Shown here piece after piece: positions 11,626 through 24,173 of a stretch of DNA of 64,000 nt. The position numbers and the translations under genes are program-made. The notes below the pieces were generated by a model. It worked only from the letters and a program-made list of their open reading frames with translations, had not been told where the DNA came from and searched no databases. Position 1 is the stretch's first letter, and each line of letters begins with the position of its first letter. This DNA is from Paguma larvata (taxonomy: Eukaryota > Chordata > Mammalia > Carnivora > Viverridae). The stretch covers positions 83,691,132-83,755,131 of the forward strand of contig CM057829.1 in NCBI GenBank assembly GCA_030068075.1, given 5' to 3'.

Positions 11626-14600
11626 TTAAAAATATTAAATAAATCAAGAGTAAACAAATCTTTATAATTTCTCTTCTTAGCACTCAATATCAGCCTAAAT
11701 TTGGTTCCAAAGAATTATCATTACCTTATTTCTCATTGTATTATATACTCAACATATAATCAAATATACTAAATATAAGCATGATGAACATCTAAAGTGT
11801 TCTATCACGTATCTCAAAATGTGTCTTTCACTCATGTCTCTAAATTTGTTCACTTTGTCTTCTCTCTTCCTGGAAACCCTTCTCCCTACTTACCGTCTTT
11901 AAAACTTGACCTACTTGTGGTAGACGTCTTATTATTTAGTTTTTGGTTCAACACCGGAAACTTCTTCTTAAATGTGATGAATCTTGGGGATGGCAGAGGT
12001 TGTCTAACACTATTAAAGCCAAAAACATCTGATATTCATACCTTAAGTCTTCCATGCAGTGTAGCAACCTATTCTTGGAAAGTTGGATCTACCTACCCTG
12101 GCTTTTGAATTGGAAGCTAAAGATACCAAAAAGTAAGACTGATAAAGTTAGGTTTGTGTTGGCAGAAGTGAAAATAGCAATAACTGTTTGTTATAAACAG
12201 AAGTAACAGTGATAGCAGAGGCAGTGTCCGTTGTCTTTTAATGGAGAGATTATACAAAAAAGTGATCTTTTTGTAGCAAATTATTGCATTCCATGCTGGC
12301 TGGTTGTTGCAATAGTTCTCTAAATAGATGCCATGGTGGGATTTTGACTGTAACTCTGGATACATAGCCTTCTTTATTTCTTTCTATTTCTATTGCCCAG
12401 TTCTTCAGTTATCCCAGTATTTCTGTGATACATTTATTTTCTGTTTAACTAATTAAACATCAGTTTTTGTTGCTTGCAACTAGGAACTCAGAATAATACA
12501 TATTGGTACAAGATCAAAGCTAGTAAAGGAACCTGGTGTCCAGCTTTTGCTCAAGAAAGGCCTTTATTTTCTCTGCGTCATTAAATAAAAATGATTTTAG
12601 AAATAAGTTTTCCTCTGTCAGGGACATTAGTACATATTTCCCATTTTTTCCTTCATATTCTTAAATCCTGTGCCATAATTTAGACTCTAAAGATTTTAAT
12701 CATCTCCTTTCATACACCTTCACATTGACCTATAAATTAAATATATTGATAAGTAGGGAACATAAATTAATAGATAACTGATATTCCTTTGAGGGTAAGA
12801 AATATATCCCATAGCATGCAAAGGTTTATCCTTCTGTAAAACATCTAAAGGAAAGGGAATCCTGTACATTTTGGGATAGCTCCCTCAAAGTGAAGCACAA
12901 TTTTCTATACTTGCCACAACGGGGGATATTATTTTATATTTGAAAAGCATTATATGACCTGTTTAGATGTACTGAACAAATTAATCAGATGACCCTAAAG
13001 ACTAGTAGTGACAGAAGTCTCTTCAACTGGTCCGGGTTTCAGTACAAGAAGATTTATTTTGAAAGGATTCTAAAATCTTGAGCTGGATTCACATATCAGG
13101 GAAGAAATTTGAGGGTAAATTAATTCTCAATTCAAAATGTCATTCTGACATTTTACTATGATAAATAAGTCAATTAAACTAACTTTGTCTCAACCTCTGC
13201 TAAGTAAATGAGGATTGCATTGTTTTAGTTGTATGTGAATTTAAAAAAATAAGATTTCTGCTGAAATATTTAGGGGTAAATTAGCATGAAACCCACAACT
13301 TACTTTAAAATCGTATAGCAAAACCTGAGAGAAAGAGAGCGCTATGTATACATAATAAAATGGCACTTAAGAATATATATAGGTAAATTATATAAGAATA
13401 TGCATTTAAAATATCAACTTTTCTGTAGGTTTGAAATGCTTACAAAAACATAATAAAACAAGAAAATCATAATATTGTTATTTGGATTATTTTGAGTAAC
13501 ATTAATTCAAGTCATTATGAATTTAAAATCCTAGGCTATGATACCTGTTGGCCTAAATTAGTATTTTTGTGGCAAATAAATTTTAAAATGCAATTTGTTA
13601 TTTGCATTTATCATTGGAATTCTATATTCTCCAATTGTTTTTGCTTCATAGGCTAATTTTTTTTTTTTTACAATTCTAATACCTTTATATTTACAATTTA
13701 CAAAAAATTTCAACATATACTAAATGAGTGTTATCAGGAAAGATAGGATTAAGTGTTGGGACAACTTTAGTACGTCTAACTTTCCAGAGAAACAGAAACA
13801 CAGATGTCATTACACTATCTGACCCTTCATAGTACATGTGGTACTAGAAAGAAGACTGAGTGGCAAATTGTAGTCATGCTGATTAAATTTGAAATTCTTT
13901 CTTAGATAATATCAATGGTATTGTTGACTCACTAGTTCCTCCTTCTAGGGTGATCACAATTTCATTTTCTGTAGCCACCCTAAAAAACAGATAAATTACA
14001 CATGGATTAGTCAGACTTGATTGTGATTAAGAATCTTTCATTTCATTCTAACATAATCATTCTTGTGAGGCATGTCTAAATATCTGAAACAAGTAAAATA
14101 AGTGCATCATCTCCACTTTAACATTTAGTGAAATAAAGGAGTGTGCTGCTGAATTCGGAAGAGAAGATATTTAAATTTAATGGCAAAGTAAAGTAAGTAA
14201 TTTTAAAAACTCAAGGGCATTAAGAGATGGTGGCTATGATACTAAAATCCAAAATATCATACCATAATTTTTTTTCTCATTTCTAAAGTAAAACGCACAT
14301 TTTCTTATGATTTCTACTAATGCTTACTTCACTAAATTATATGTATATAATTTTTCTAAGTTGCAATATATCTAGCACAGAAATAGATTTTCTGCAAACT
14401 ACACAATTTGATGGATTGTTAAGTCTGTGTAATGTAACCACAAGAATATAGAGGAAGTAAGTCTAGGAGTAGTAGAGAAAAAGTACAAGTACACTAAATT
14501 TGTTAGGCAAATATAGTAGATGCTAGGAGTAAAAAAGAGAAATTCAAGAAAAGACTGAAATGAGTAGATAAGCAGTTTTGATGAGTGGCTTAACCTTTGG

Positions 14601-15369
14601 ACTGTATGTTTTTCAGAGCTTATTTGTTGTAATGGTTGGAAAGTTAATATTTATATTTGTTATGATTGAGAATATCCCAGGAATATGATTTCCTTCTTTC
14701 AACAAACCTTGCCATTTCTGTCAACTCCGATATTTTTCGTGTTTGTCCTGGTCCCCCTGTTTTCAGTTAGCCAGAAACTCTCTGCCATATTTTCTATTTT
14801 GGGTCTTCACTATAATTTGAGATAAATTATCTTTATTTTACAAGTAATTTCACTAACACTGTTGCATTTTGGTCAGAATAAGAACAAGTCAAATGAATGT
14901 ATGATTATGATTACGTGATTAAAAAACCACAAATTCATTACAACTGCCTCTTTCTTTAAAATTCTAAATAAAATTAGCTCCAGACATATCTATTAGTCTA
15001 TCCATTTAACCCTTTAGACTTTGCAATATATGTAGGGTTGAGAATATATTTTCCTCTTTGTTTCTGGAATCTATCCAGAGGAAAAAAAACCATTTAAAGA
15101 TCCAAGTTTTCAAACCTGATACCCTACAATTAAAGTTTTGTAAGTCCTTGTCTCCTTTTTACCTCTCTGCCAATCTTTGTGATTTTATGATTTTCTGTTT
15201 TGATTTGCTTCTATTTCTCTATTGCATATTGCTATAAGTACAATAATTTGTTTATGGGTACACAATATAAAATTAAAAAAGATGTAAACTATAACATCAA
15301 AAAAATAAAATTTAGGAGAGAGAGTAAAAATGTAGAGCTTTTGTGTATATGATTAAAGTTTTATCAGCT
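11626..15369. other. AT-rich intergenic DNA
   Basis: The only hint of a repeat is 11830..11960, where cttcctggaaacccttctcc and nearby words resemble an internal L2 3' block (weak). A T-rich run lies at 13658..13671. The 103-codon frame at 11797..12108 runs through the L2-like patch and has no domain signal. Confidence 0.45.
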
Positions 15370-15511
15370 TGGGGTACCAGGGTGGCTCAATCGATTAAAA
15401 GAGTGAGTGACTCTTGTTTTCCACTCAGGTCATGAATCCTGCTTTGAATCTCTCTCTCACCCTCTATCTTTACCCCTTCCCTGCTCACTAAATAAATAAA
15501 CATTTAAAAAA
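15370..15511 (+). mobile_element. Diverged short carnivore SINE
   Basis: The head ggggtaccagggtggctcaa is followed by tcaggtcatgaatcctgct, with the middle deleted, and the copy ends in taaataaataaacattt. It is about 140 bp against roughly 200 bp for intact copies. Confidence 0.8.
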
Positions 15512-16216
15512 GGAAATTAATTTTTGTATTCATTACATCATTGATATCCTTCACTATGGGTCTTTATCATTGGGTCAAATTGTATATAAATCACACAGTG
15601 TGAATGTGATATTTTGTGACATTCCTGAATTTGAATAAGACAAATGGTACAATGAATACTTTTGTTCACTTGAATCATTTGCAAATTTTTATATGTTTTT
15701 GTGTGCACTAAATTCTTATAGTTACAACTGTTGGTTAAAATATATACACATTTTTAAGGCAAATGCTAAAAGAATATTGCTCTACAAAAAGGTTTTTAGC
15801 AGTACAACTAAATTAAAATGAATGACAGTTTCTGTTCCATTTTAACTCCCCATAAACTAGATTGCATTATTTAAAAATGTATCAATATAATAATTAAAAA
15901 TGCGAATTAACTTATTTGTAAGATAGACTATCTCTGCTGTTGGATATCACTTTAAAAGTATGTTTCTTATCTTTTATTTTATGTATATACCACTATCACT
16001 CAAAAATGTTTATTTGTGTTAGTGGACATATTTACTTGGCTTTATCATCTGTGCGTGTGTGTGTTTGTGTGTATTATGTGTGAGAGTGTATGCATATTTA
16101 TGTCTGTATACATGTTATGTTTATGTATAAGGTCCTCATTTCATAGTTTTATTTACTATATTTTACTATTAAATCTTTGGAAATTATTCTCAGTGTAAGT
16201 AAGAATTTTAGGGATA
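15512..16216. other. AT-rich intergenic DNA with short TG tract
   Basis: A gtgtgtgtgt tract lies near 16050. Nothing else is recognised. Confidence 0.5.
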
Positions 16217-16231
16217 TAACTTTACTATTTA

Positions 16232-16438
16232 ATTTTTGTAATGTTTTTATTTTTGAGAGACATAGAGACAGAGCGTGAGCAGGGGAAGGGCAGAGAGAGA
16301 GGGAGACACAGAATCCAAAGTAGGCTCCAGGCTCCAAGCCATAGCACAGAGCCCGACGCGGGGCTCGAACTCACAGACTGCAAGATCATAACTAGAGCTG
16401 AAGTCAGCCTCTTAACCGACTGAGCCCCTGGGTGCCCC
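16232..16438 (-). mobile_element. SINEC_Fc SINE with near-perfect TSD
   Basis: Minus-strand, CpG-rich copy (gagcccgacgcggggctcga). The flanks taactttactattta at 16217..16231 and taactttattattta at 16439..16453 match at 14 of 15 bases, which sets both boundaries. Confidence 0.93.
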
Positions 16439-16675
16439 TAACTTTATTATTTAAAAAAATATCAAATTTTCCAATTACATTTTATGAGCTTTTATTCACC
16501 ATACTATAACATGACAGATATGTCATATACTAAGAACAAATATATTAACATTTATATATTTACATCATTAAAATTTGTATTATTTTATACAAATGACATT
16601 ATCTAAAAATATATGTACCTTTATAATTTTTAATACAGAAAACTGTCTTCAATTGATTTATTTTCTTTTCTTTTA

Positions 16676-16742
16676 TTCTTTCTTACTTATTTCCTTCATT
16701 CCTTCCTTCTTTCCTTCCTTCCTTCCTTTTTTTTCTTTATTC
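16676..16742. repeat. (TTCC)n/(TTTC)n pyrimidine microsatellite
   Basis: Imperfect TTCC and TTTC units run from about 16676 to 16742. Confidence 0.85.
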
Positions 16743-16791
16743 TTTTATAGTTTTGTCAATTGTCAAAGCTAGTCTCTTATGGTTTTCATCA

Positions 16792-16805
16792 AGATAGCCT
16801 TTTTT
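16792..16805 (+). repeat. Left target-site duplication of compound L1 insertion
   Basis: AGATAGCCTTTT matches the copy at 18527..18538. Here it runs directly into a long T-rich tract, the antisense image of a poly(A) tail. Confidence 0.7.
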
Positions 16806-17004
16806 TATTTTTATTTTTATTTTATTTTATTTTTTTTTTTTGCTGAAACGAGAATTTTCTGGGAAATCTATGATAATCAACGGATAGGCCATTAGCAATA
16901 AAAAGGACTTACATTGCACTGGACAATCACACGGTACCTGGGACCCAAACTAATGGCACTTGCATCGTCATATCATGCACTTAGTAGGATTGTATTGTCA
17001 GAAC

Positions 17005-17165
17005 ACTTGAATTCCAGCCCGAGCGCTGCCAACGGTCAGGTGTCTGGAAAATCACTTGCGCTCCTTAATTGTCCGTTTCTTCCTGTGAAGATTAAGTCAT
17101 AATGCGCTTAACACAGAGAACTGGCCTGCAGCGAGCAGTCAAGAAAGATTGCCTATTGTTATTAT
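17005..17165 (+). repeat. MIR relic inside the transduced segment
   Basis: The order ttgaattccagcccgagcgc, aaaatcacttgcgctcctta, cgtttcttcctgtgaagatt, aatgcgcttaacacagagaa, and ctattgttattat follows MIR from 5' to 3'. Confidence 0.7.
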
Positions 17166-17572
17166 GTGTAAGCAATAATCAGAAGTAGGATAGAAGCTGA
17201 GGTGAAACAATTCCATCCACACTATCACCAAACAGATCTATGTATTGAGATGTTAACAGGAATCATGCAGGACTTCAACACTTCCAGTGAGGCATGATGT
17301 ACAAATTTAATAATAGATATACCATGATACCAAACAGAATGATAAATTTGTAGTACGGGTGCATATTCCCTTGAATTAAGCTGAAATGTAATATATTGAG
17401 CCATAAAATTCTAACATGGTTTTTAAGAAATAAAAAATAATCTGTCATCTACAGATAAGCATGAAAATAAACTAAGAAAAGGTGGAAAAACTGAGTGAGG
17501 AGACACTTGCTTTGTCGAATATCCAGGACTCTAAAAATAAAACAGTATATTAAGGCTAGAATGAAAGATGAA

Positions 17573-17606
17573 TAGTGTCCATTGACTGATGAATACATAA
17601 AGATGT

Positions 17607-17654
<48 letters not shown>

Positions 17655-17725
17655 ATGGAATATTATTTACCCATAAAAAAGAATGAAATCTTGCCATCTG
17701 CAGCAACGTGGGTGGAGCTAGAGAT
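17573..17725 (+). repeat. LINE-1 fragment (ORF2 end/3' UTR), plus orientation
   Basis: Words such as gtccattgactgatgaat, ggaatattatttaccc, aagaatgaaatcttgcc and gcaacgtgggtggagctaga follow the L1 3' region in sense orientation. It abuts the antisense L1 terminus at 17730 and covers the same region of L1 that the antisense copy also contains. Confidence 0.8.
17606..17652. repeat. (AT)n microsatellite within L1
   Basis: An uninterrupted TA run grew from the natural gtggtatatatata word of the L1 3' region. Confidence 0.95.
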
Positions 17726-18526
17726 ATTTTTTAAATAATTTATTGTCAAATTGTTTTCCATACAACACCCAGTGCTCAACCCAACGAGTGCCCTCCTCTG
17801 TGCCCATCACCCACTCTCCCCTCTCCCACACCTACCTCTCTCCTCAGTTCGTTCTTATTCTTTGAAAGTCTCTCATGCCATGTCTTCCTTCCTCTCTGTG
17901 GCTTTTTTCTTTTCCCCTTCCCTTCTTTCCCTCCCCCTTGGTTCTCTGCTAGGCCTTCCAAAGCCTCCCTATGCGTGGGAACATATGGCATCTGTCTTTC
18001 TCTGCCTGACTTATTTCACTCAGCATAATATCCTCCAGTTCCATCCACGTTGCCACACATGGCCAGATTTCATTCTTTCTCATTGCTACGTAGTAGTCCA
18101 TTGTATATATATACCATATCTTCTTTATCCATTCATCAGTTGATGGACACTTAGTCTCTTTCCATCATTTGGCTATTGTCGAAAGTGCTGCTATGAACAT
18201 TGGGGTACACGTGCCCCTATGCATCAGCAGTCCTGGATCTCTTGGGTAGATTCCTAACAGTGCTGTTGCTGGGTCATACGGTAAGTCTGTCTTCATTTTT
18301 TTGAGGAACCTCCACACAGTTCTCCAGAGTGGTTACACCAGTTTGCATTCCCACCAACAGTGCAAAAGGCTGCCTGTTTCTCCACATCCTCGCCAGCATC
18401 TATAGTTTCCTGATTTGTTCATTTTAGCCACTCTGACTGATGTGAGGTGGTATCTCAGTGTGGTTTTGATTTGTATTTCCCTGATGATGAGTGATCTTGA
18501 GCATCGTTTCATGTGTCTGTTTGCCC

Positions 18527-18538
18527 AGATAGCCTTTT
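18527..18538 (+). repeat. Right target-site duplication
   Basis: AGATAGCCTTTT followed by AAATT. It pairs with 16792..16803 and recreates an L1 endonuclease site. Confidence 0.7.
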
Positions 18539-18827
18539 AAATTATTCTGCCAAATTCTTAAAATCTCGGGCTACTTTCTTCATTCTTTGTCCAGCGACCT
18601 TAATATACATGTAGATTCCAATTTCTTTCCATTACATTTACATAAAAATAAAATATTGTTCTAATTTCTCAAGTTGATCCAATCTGATAATTGAATTAGG
18701 AAATGAGAATCATTAACAAGATCGACATTGATATCTCTTTCCTCCCTACTTATGAGTATAAAAATATTTAAGTAGAAAAATACATTATCATAACAAAAAT
18801 CACGTTAATGCTTCTAAAATTAAGACT

Positions 18828-19056
18828 CAGGGTGCCTTCATAGCTCAGTTGTTTAAGTCTCTGGCTCTTGATCTCGGCTCAAGTCATGATCTTGCAGTTC
18901 TTCAGTAGAGCTCCTCATCGGCTTCTGTGCTGATGGCCATGGCACAGAGCCAGCTTGGATTTCTGTCTCCCCTTCTCTCTGCCCCTCCCAAGCTTGTGTT
19001 CCCCTCTCCCTCTCTCAAAATAAATAAATAAACTTAAAAAATTAAAAAATAAACAT
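18828..19056 (+). mobile_element. Diverged SINEC-type SINE
   Basis: Head agggtgccttcatagctcag, then ggctcaagtcatgatcttgc, CT-rich middle and aaataaataaataaactt tail. Much diverged, so old. Confidence 0.85.
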
Positions 19057-19954
19057 ACACGGGCTAGGAAAATCTTTACTGATTAAGAAGAATATTCACA
19101 ATGTATTTAATACTGTCTCAAATTGGACATGTATTAGCATGTGGAAAATTTGCAAAGAAGTGCTCTTGGGATCAACATTGTTCATGGGAGTGAAGCAAGC
19201 ATTACTGGGAATGGGGAAATATCGAACCATCATGCATTCCTAATGAAGGCCTCCTGTAAAACAGTGGGAGCTTTGGAACTGGTATAGATCTACAGATTTA
19301 CTCCAAGTTGGGATGAGGGAACCACACCATTATAGCCTTACATTTATCATGTATTGAATGAGGGATGCCTCTGAAATTATATATGAGCTCAACTAAGGCA
19401 GTTTTCTTCAACCAAAGCAGAGCCTAAAACTGGTTAACAGCTAAGGGATATTTCTAACGATAATTCCAGAAACTAGGATAGTAAATTCTTTCATCTTAAG
19501 GGTATGTCTAGATGTAATAACATGATATCCACCTCAAATACTGTTGGAATTGGCTACATCTGAGTGTGGGAAACACAGAAATACTCTATCTGGATGAACT
19601 GAATAGTTAGTTTGCATGACAAATATAAAAATAAATTATCTAATTTGATTGTATTATGTAATTATATTTTTAATATGCATTGCCTATTAAGACTGAAGAA
19701 ATATATTTTTGTATATTCTTAAAACAAAAAGAATTTGCGTTCCACAATATACTTTGACATATGCATGTATCTCTCACAATTATAGGAAAAAGGTAGAAAG
19801 CTTGTGAGAGCAAAAATAAACAACTAATAATTTTATTGGAGAAGTTTGCTGTGTCTCTGTCATGCACAGCATGGAGTTTCATTGCCTTCTGAAGTACATT
19901 TTCAAAAGAACAATGAAACTTTTGTTCTGGAGGAAGAGCAAGCAGTAGCGGAGC
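19057..19954. other. AT-rich intergenic DNA, nothing recognised
   Basis: No supported gene or repeat. Confidence 0.5.
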
Positions 19955-20005
19955 TAATGTTTGTTGAACATTTAGTATATGCCAGGTTATCTACTGGATG
20001 CCACT
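19955..20005 (+). repeat. L2/MIR-type 3'-end relic
   Basis: gtttgttgaacatttagtat followed by atgccagg resembles the shared L2/MIR terminal core. Confidence 0.4.
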
Positions 20006-20021
20006 GTTCTGCATTTTATAG

Positions 20022-20205
20022 AACAGGGTTTGGCAATTTTAGGCTTTTGAGTAAGAAAGTCTCTATTCAAACCCTCAGCTCTGCATTTATAGGTGTGAAA
20101 GTTTTGTAGGCAAAGGAAATGGATATAGCTATGTTCCAATAAAACTTTTTTTTCTATGAACTGGATTTGTTTCAATGGCTGTAGTTTGCTAGCCCTTGTT
20201 GGAGA
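20022..20205 (+). mobile_element. Non-autonomous hAT-type DNA transposon relic
   Basis: The element opens acagggtttggcaatttt and ends gtagtttgctagcccttgtt, a decayed terminal inverted repeat pair of the caggggttggcaaac type. The middle gctatgttccaataaaactt is a hallmark of a common old mammalian hAT family. I do not assign the exact family. Confidence 0.65.
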
Positions 20206-22129
20206 ACACATATGGGTAGAAGTGACTATGACTTCACTAAAATAAAGGGAAAATTGTCTGCTTCAAGAAATGAGATATTGGTGAGTGAATAAATTCTTAT
20301 TAAAAGATTTTTTAAAATGTTAAAAATGATGTGAAGATTACAGTTATTCATGTATAATATCTTTGAGGACCTGGAAGAGATGTATCCTTACCGTGAAACC
20401 CATATCCAAACAATCTATATATACTATACTTTAACTAAACCATTCCCTGAATACAATGAATTCTTTCATTATTGAAATCATATTGTTTCATCTTTACCTA
20501 TGATTTAAGTACTACCCCACCTTTGCTCTGCTTTAAGTGCCATCCACAAGTGGTCCAAACAAGATTTTACTAATCACTAAAACTCAACCTAAATCTTACT
20601 ACTTCGCTATAATTTCCCTTGAGTACTCTCTATACATACTCTTATGTATATTTCTAGAGAAATTCAAAGGAAAAAACAATAGATAAAATTTACTTTAAAA
20701 GTTTGAGCTGCATAATTGACATATAGTTGCTCAATTCTAAAAAAGAAAAAAAAATATATATATATAAAACAATCTGAAGGTTGAGTCTTCTTCTATACAT
20801 TAACAAATAAAGGCATAGTAGTCTTGAGTAGGTAATTTAATGTTTCCAAATACAGTGAAAACTGAGACAAATGTTTGCTTGAAACTAGAATAGAGTGTCT
20901 TTCCTCTATACAGGTTTATCTCTAGTAGTACTTGCCAATTTTGCTGCATTATTTTTTTTTGCACTTCTGTCTCTAGGCCTGGGTTACAGTTTCCTTGAAG
21001 GCATATTTCTGCATTTCTAACATTTTACGCAGTTCCTGAAACATATTGTCCAAAAAAGTCTTATCGAAAAAATAAGTTGAAAAAATAAATTGAAAAAACT
21101 TGTAAGATATACTTATATCCATTATTCATCTTTCTTTCCTAATATATAATTATCTATCTATTCATGTAGATCATTATACATGTATGAGTAGATAGGCAAT
21201 GAAAAATTTACTTTCCAATTCAAGAGACATGTTATTTATCAAAGCAACCTGCAGAAAACCAACATGTACTTTTTATAGCCAACTAGACTACACGAGGCTG
21301 AGGGAAGGGTTCTTTGTGTTTTTTTTTTTAATATTTATTTTTCTTTAGTTATTTATGTTCTTAGAAACATATCTTAATTTCCAATAATAAGGCACATTAT
21401 GAAATGGATAGACTACAGAATACCATCATCAACACTATTTTACTTGTGAGTTTTATCTTTTTAACACCAGAGCACATAGGTAAGTTTGGGTTGATAGACT
21501 AGATTTTTCTCAAAAAAGGCCATTACTTAGCCTTGATACTTTGGTATCAAGGAAGGCCAGAGGAGATTCCAGTAACTCAGGCCCTGGTAATAGTTTTGAG
21601 ATATAACAACATGGATTTAAATGATTTCTCATGCTTTTTGAATACTATAATTTCCATTTCTAAATATTTAATCTCTAAAATTTCTCAGGTGATTAACACC
21701 ACACACATGCACACATACATATAGAAAAATCTATTACTACATATAAACACCTGTATATAACAAGATATCAAATATCATGGCTCAATAGAGTTTTGTGTAT
21801 TTTATTATTACTCTTCATAGCTATTTTCTTTGCCATATTTCTCTTGCTTGGATTTTTTCAGAGATTTCCAGGACACTTTCTTGCTTTGATTAATTTTATT
21901 TGAAAATTATACGATGCTTGAAATACTCTTCATACCTATTTCAAGTATGAAATCTGTTAATATTTCATGTATTCAAAATGCTACTCTGTTTGATAAAATG
22001 TATTGTTCATAATGTCTTTGTCACTCCACTAATATATTTCAAAGAACAAATCATTCTGTTATTATAGATTGTTCAATATTTTGTTCCTACGGCAGCAGAA
22101 ACTTTAATATGTTCTCCTTAAGTAGTTTG
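20206..22129. other. AT-rich intergenic DNA, nothing recognised
   Basis: No supported gene or repeat family. Short A/T runs only. Confidence 0.5.
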
Positions 22130-22197
22130 TATTATAATTAAAATATTATTATATTATATTGTATTATATTATTGTATTATATTATATTATTATTACT
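22130..22197. repeat. (ATTAT)n/(TTATA)n simple repeat
   Basis: Imperfect ATT and TATTA units, AT-only over about 65 bp. Confidence 0.85.
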
Positions 22198-22199
22198 GT

Positions 22200-22930
22200 A
22201 ACCCGATTCTGATATCTAACTACCAGGAGTTAGGTAAAACTTCACAGGCACAAGACCGCCCTCAAATCAGACATCAGCTTCAAGTTTGGAAGTTCTTAGG
22301 CCAGACACACTTCTGACCAACTGATCACAACTTTGGGATTCCAGTTACCCCTTTAGCAATAATAATTCATCAGAACAATACACAGAACTCAGGAAAGTAC
22401 TATACTATGATTACAGTTTTGTTTGCAAAGTTAAAAATCAGGACAAGTCAAAACAAGAGACCCAAAGGGCAAGGTCTGAGAGGATCCCAAATGAGAAGTT
22501 CCCATGTCCATTCTCTGTGGACACAAGATGAGTCACCCTCTTGGCATATTAATGTGTATAACCAACCAGGAAGCATACCTGAGCTCTGAGTATTACTCGG
22601 TTTTATTATGTAGGTATAATTGATTAAATCCCGTGATTGAACTGAACCTCCAACCCTCATTTCTTCCCACAAGATTGATTTGATGTCATATAACACAAAA
22701 CCTCATCCCTCTAATCATATGACTGGCCTTTCTGGTATGGCTAGCCTCCAACCTAAAGCAAGTAAAGTGTCCACCTGAGTCACATGCTTAGCATAAACTC
22801 AGGTGTGGTATTAGAGGAGGACCATCAAGAATAACAAACACATTCCCCCCAAATGGGACAATGCCTAAGATTTAGAGTTTCCATCCCAGTAAGTAGGGAC
22901 AAAGACCAGACAAATTCTTTATTACGCAAG
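22200..22930. mobile_element. Ancient LTR-like (ERV/MaLR-type) repeat
   Basis: A less AT-rich block with words such as ggcaaggtctgagaggatcc, tataattgattaaatcccgt, actgaacctccaaccctcat and ctaatcatatgactggcctt. I recognise these as belonging to an old mammalian LTR family but do not name it firmly. No retroviral genes adjoin it, so it would be a solitary LTR. Frames of 60 and 82 codons within it are incidental. Confidence 0.55.
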
Positions 22931-23804
22931 AATTATATTAACATTTTACTTTAATATATTAAAGAAAGCCATTGAAATAGATGTTATACTGAGAACAAGT
23001 CAACAGATCTTAACTATAATCTCAATTTCAATCAGACTAAATGAAAGTTCAGCGGGTGTTTTAGAATAGCCTATTATAGCTATCACATTAATGGGTAGTC
23101 AACACAGTAATTCATAAGAATGTCAATAACTTCTAACATTGGAAATATTCATATGTGTGTAGTCTAATTGAGCCTGGTCAAAAGATTAAATCAATCTGTA
23201 TCACTATGGTCCATTTTTATAACCCTCTGTCCATGAGAGAACCACAAATACCAATCTCATTATTCACAGAACCATTTTAGGAAGAAAAGAAACTTAGTTA
23301 TATTTCTGCCCTATCTAGTCCTAAAATTTATCCATCCAAATGTTGTTTAGAAAAATTTTAAAGTCTACTTTCTTGTCCGCAGATCTGTAAACGTTATTTG
23401 AAAAAAAATCACGAACGCTCTAATGTGACTTTTTTCATCTAATATTAGAGTCAAGGAACTAATTCGTTTATATACCAAAAAAAATGTTGATTGTAATTAA
23501 GTTTTTGAACATGAAAATGTGTAAATATTTGCTGAAAATCATTTTTTGGGTTGCTATAATGAAATTACTACTGTGAAAATAGGTGACAGGGTATTAGACC
23601 TTTATTGTTTTCCTTTTCTTCTAAAAGCATGCTCATTTGCAAATTGTTTATTATTATCTCTATAGTCTGGCTAATGCTGGGAGGGGCAGTCCCTCTTGGG
23701 TCAGCAAAGCCCCAGATATCAAAACATGAGACTACAGAAAATAAAAGACATAGTTAATACCATACCCAGCCCCTTCTTCTCTAACTTTATACTAACCAGA
23801 AAAT
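22931..23804. other. AT-rich intergenic DNA, nothing recognised
   Basis: No supported gene or repeat. Confidence 0.5.
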
Positions 23805-24050
23805 AGAAACAACTTGTTGAGTAGATAAATAAAAGGTTGTATATCCATACAATGAAATATTATTCGACAATAAAAATAATGAAGTAATGATCCGTGCCAC
23901 AACATGAGTGCACCTGGAAAACATTTTAAGTGAAAGAAGCCAGACAGGTAATTAAATGGTGGTGATGGTTATACATGTGAATAAATGAAAAACCACTTTA
24001 GTTTGATGCATGACTATGGTAAGTATATTTCAATAACATTTAAAAATACA
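23805..24050 (+). repeat. Ancient LINE-1 3' end
   Basis: ttgtatatccatacaatgaa, then attattcgacaataaaaata, the aagtgaaagaagccaga block and tggtggtgatggttatac follow the L1M-type terminus in sense orientation. Confidence 0.75.
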
Positions 24051-24173
24051 ATACACCGTGAATCAATATTACAAAAAGAATAAATAATCATTAGCTATCC
24101 TATATTTCAGGAATAACCACTTAGAAATGGCTAAGGTAAATTGTGTTCCATTACAGTAGCTTTAAAAAACACA

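Larger units (their letters stand above)
16806..18526 (-). mobile_element. LINE-1 insertion with probable 3' transduction
   Basis: Three parts lie between matching 12-bp flanks. On the left is a patterned poly(T) tract (16806..16841). Next comes about 0.89 kb of mostly non-L1 DNA (16842..17729). Last is a minus-strand L1 3' end whose own terminus, the reverse complement of a gacaataaatta-type end, lies near 17730 and whose body runs to 18526. The L1 part covers the end of ORF2 and the 3' UTR and is 5'-truncated. The right duplication is followed by AA, giving TTTT/AA, the preferred L1 endonuclease site. The simplest reading is read-through transcription past the L1 poly(A) site followed by retrotransposition of L1 plus flank. 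The 130-codon frame at 17751..18143 is antisense L1, not a gene. Confidence 0.7.

Noticed and set aside
17751..18143. 130-codon plus-strand frame with hydrophobic, serine-rich product
   Set aside because: It is the antisense of a LINE-1 3' UTR, whose pyrimidine-rich DNA lacks stops.
17573..18526. Simple twin-priming inversion to explain the opposed L1 pieces
   Set aside because: The L1 3' terminus at 17730 is internal, both pieces cover the same part of L1, and the poly(T) next to the duplication lies 0.9 kb away. Transduction fits better.
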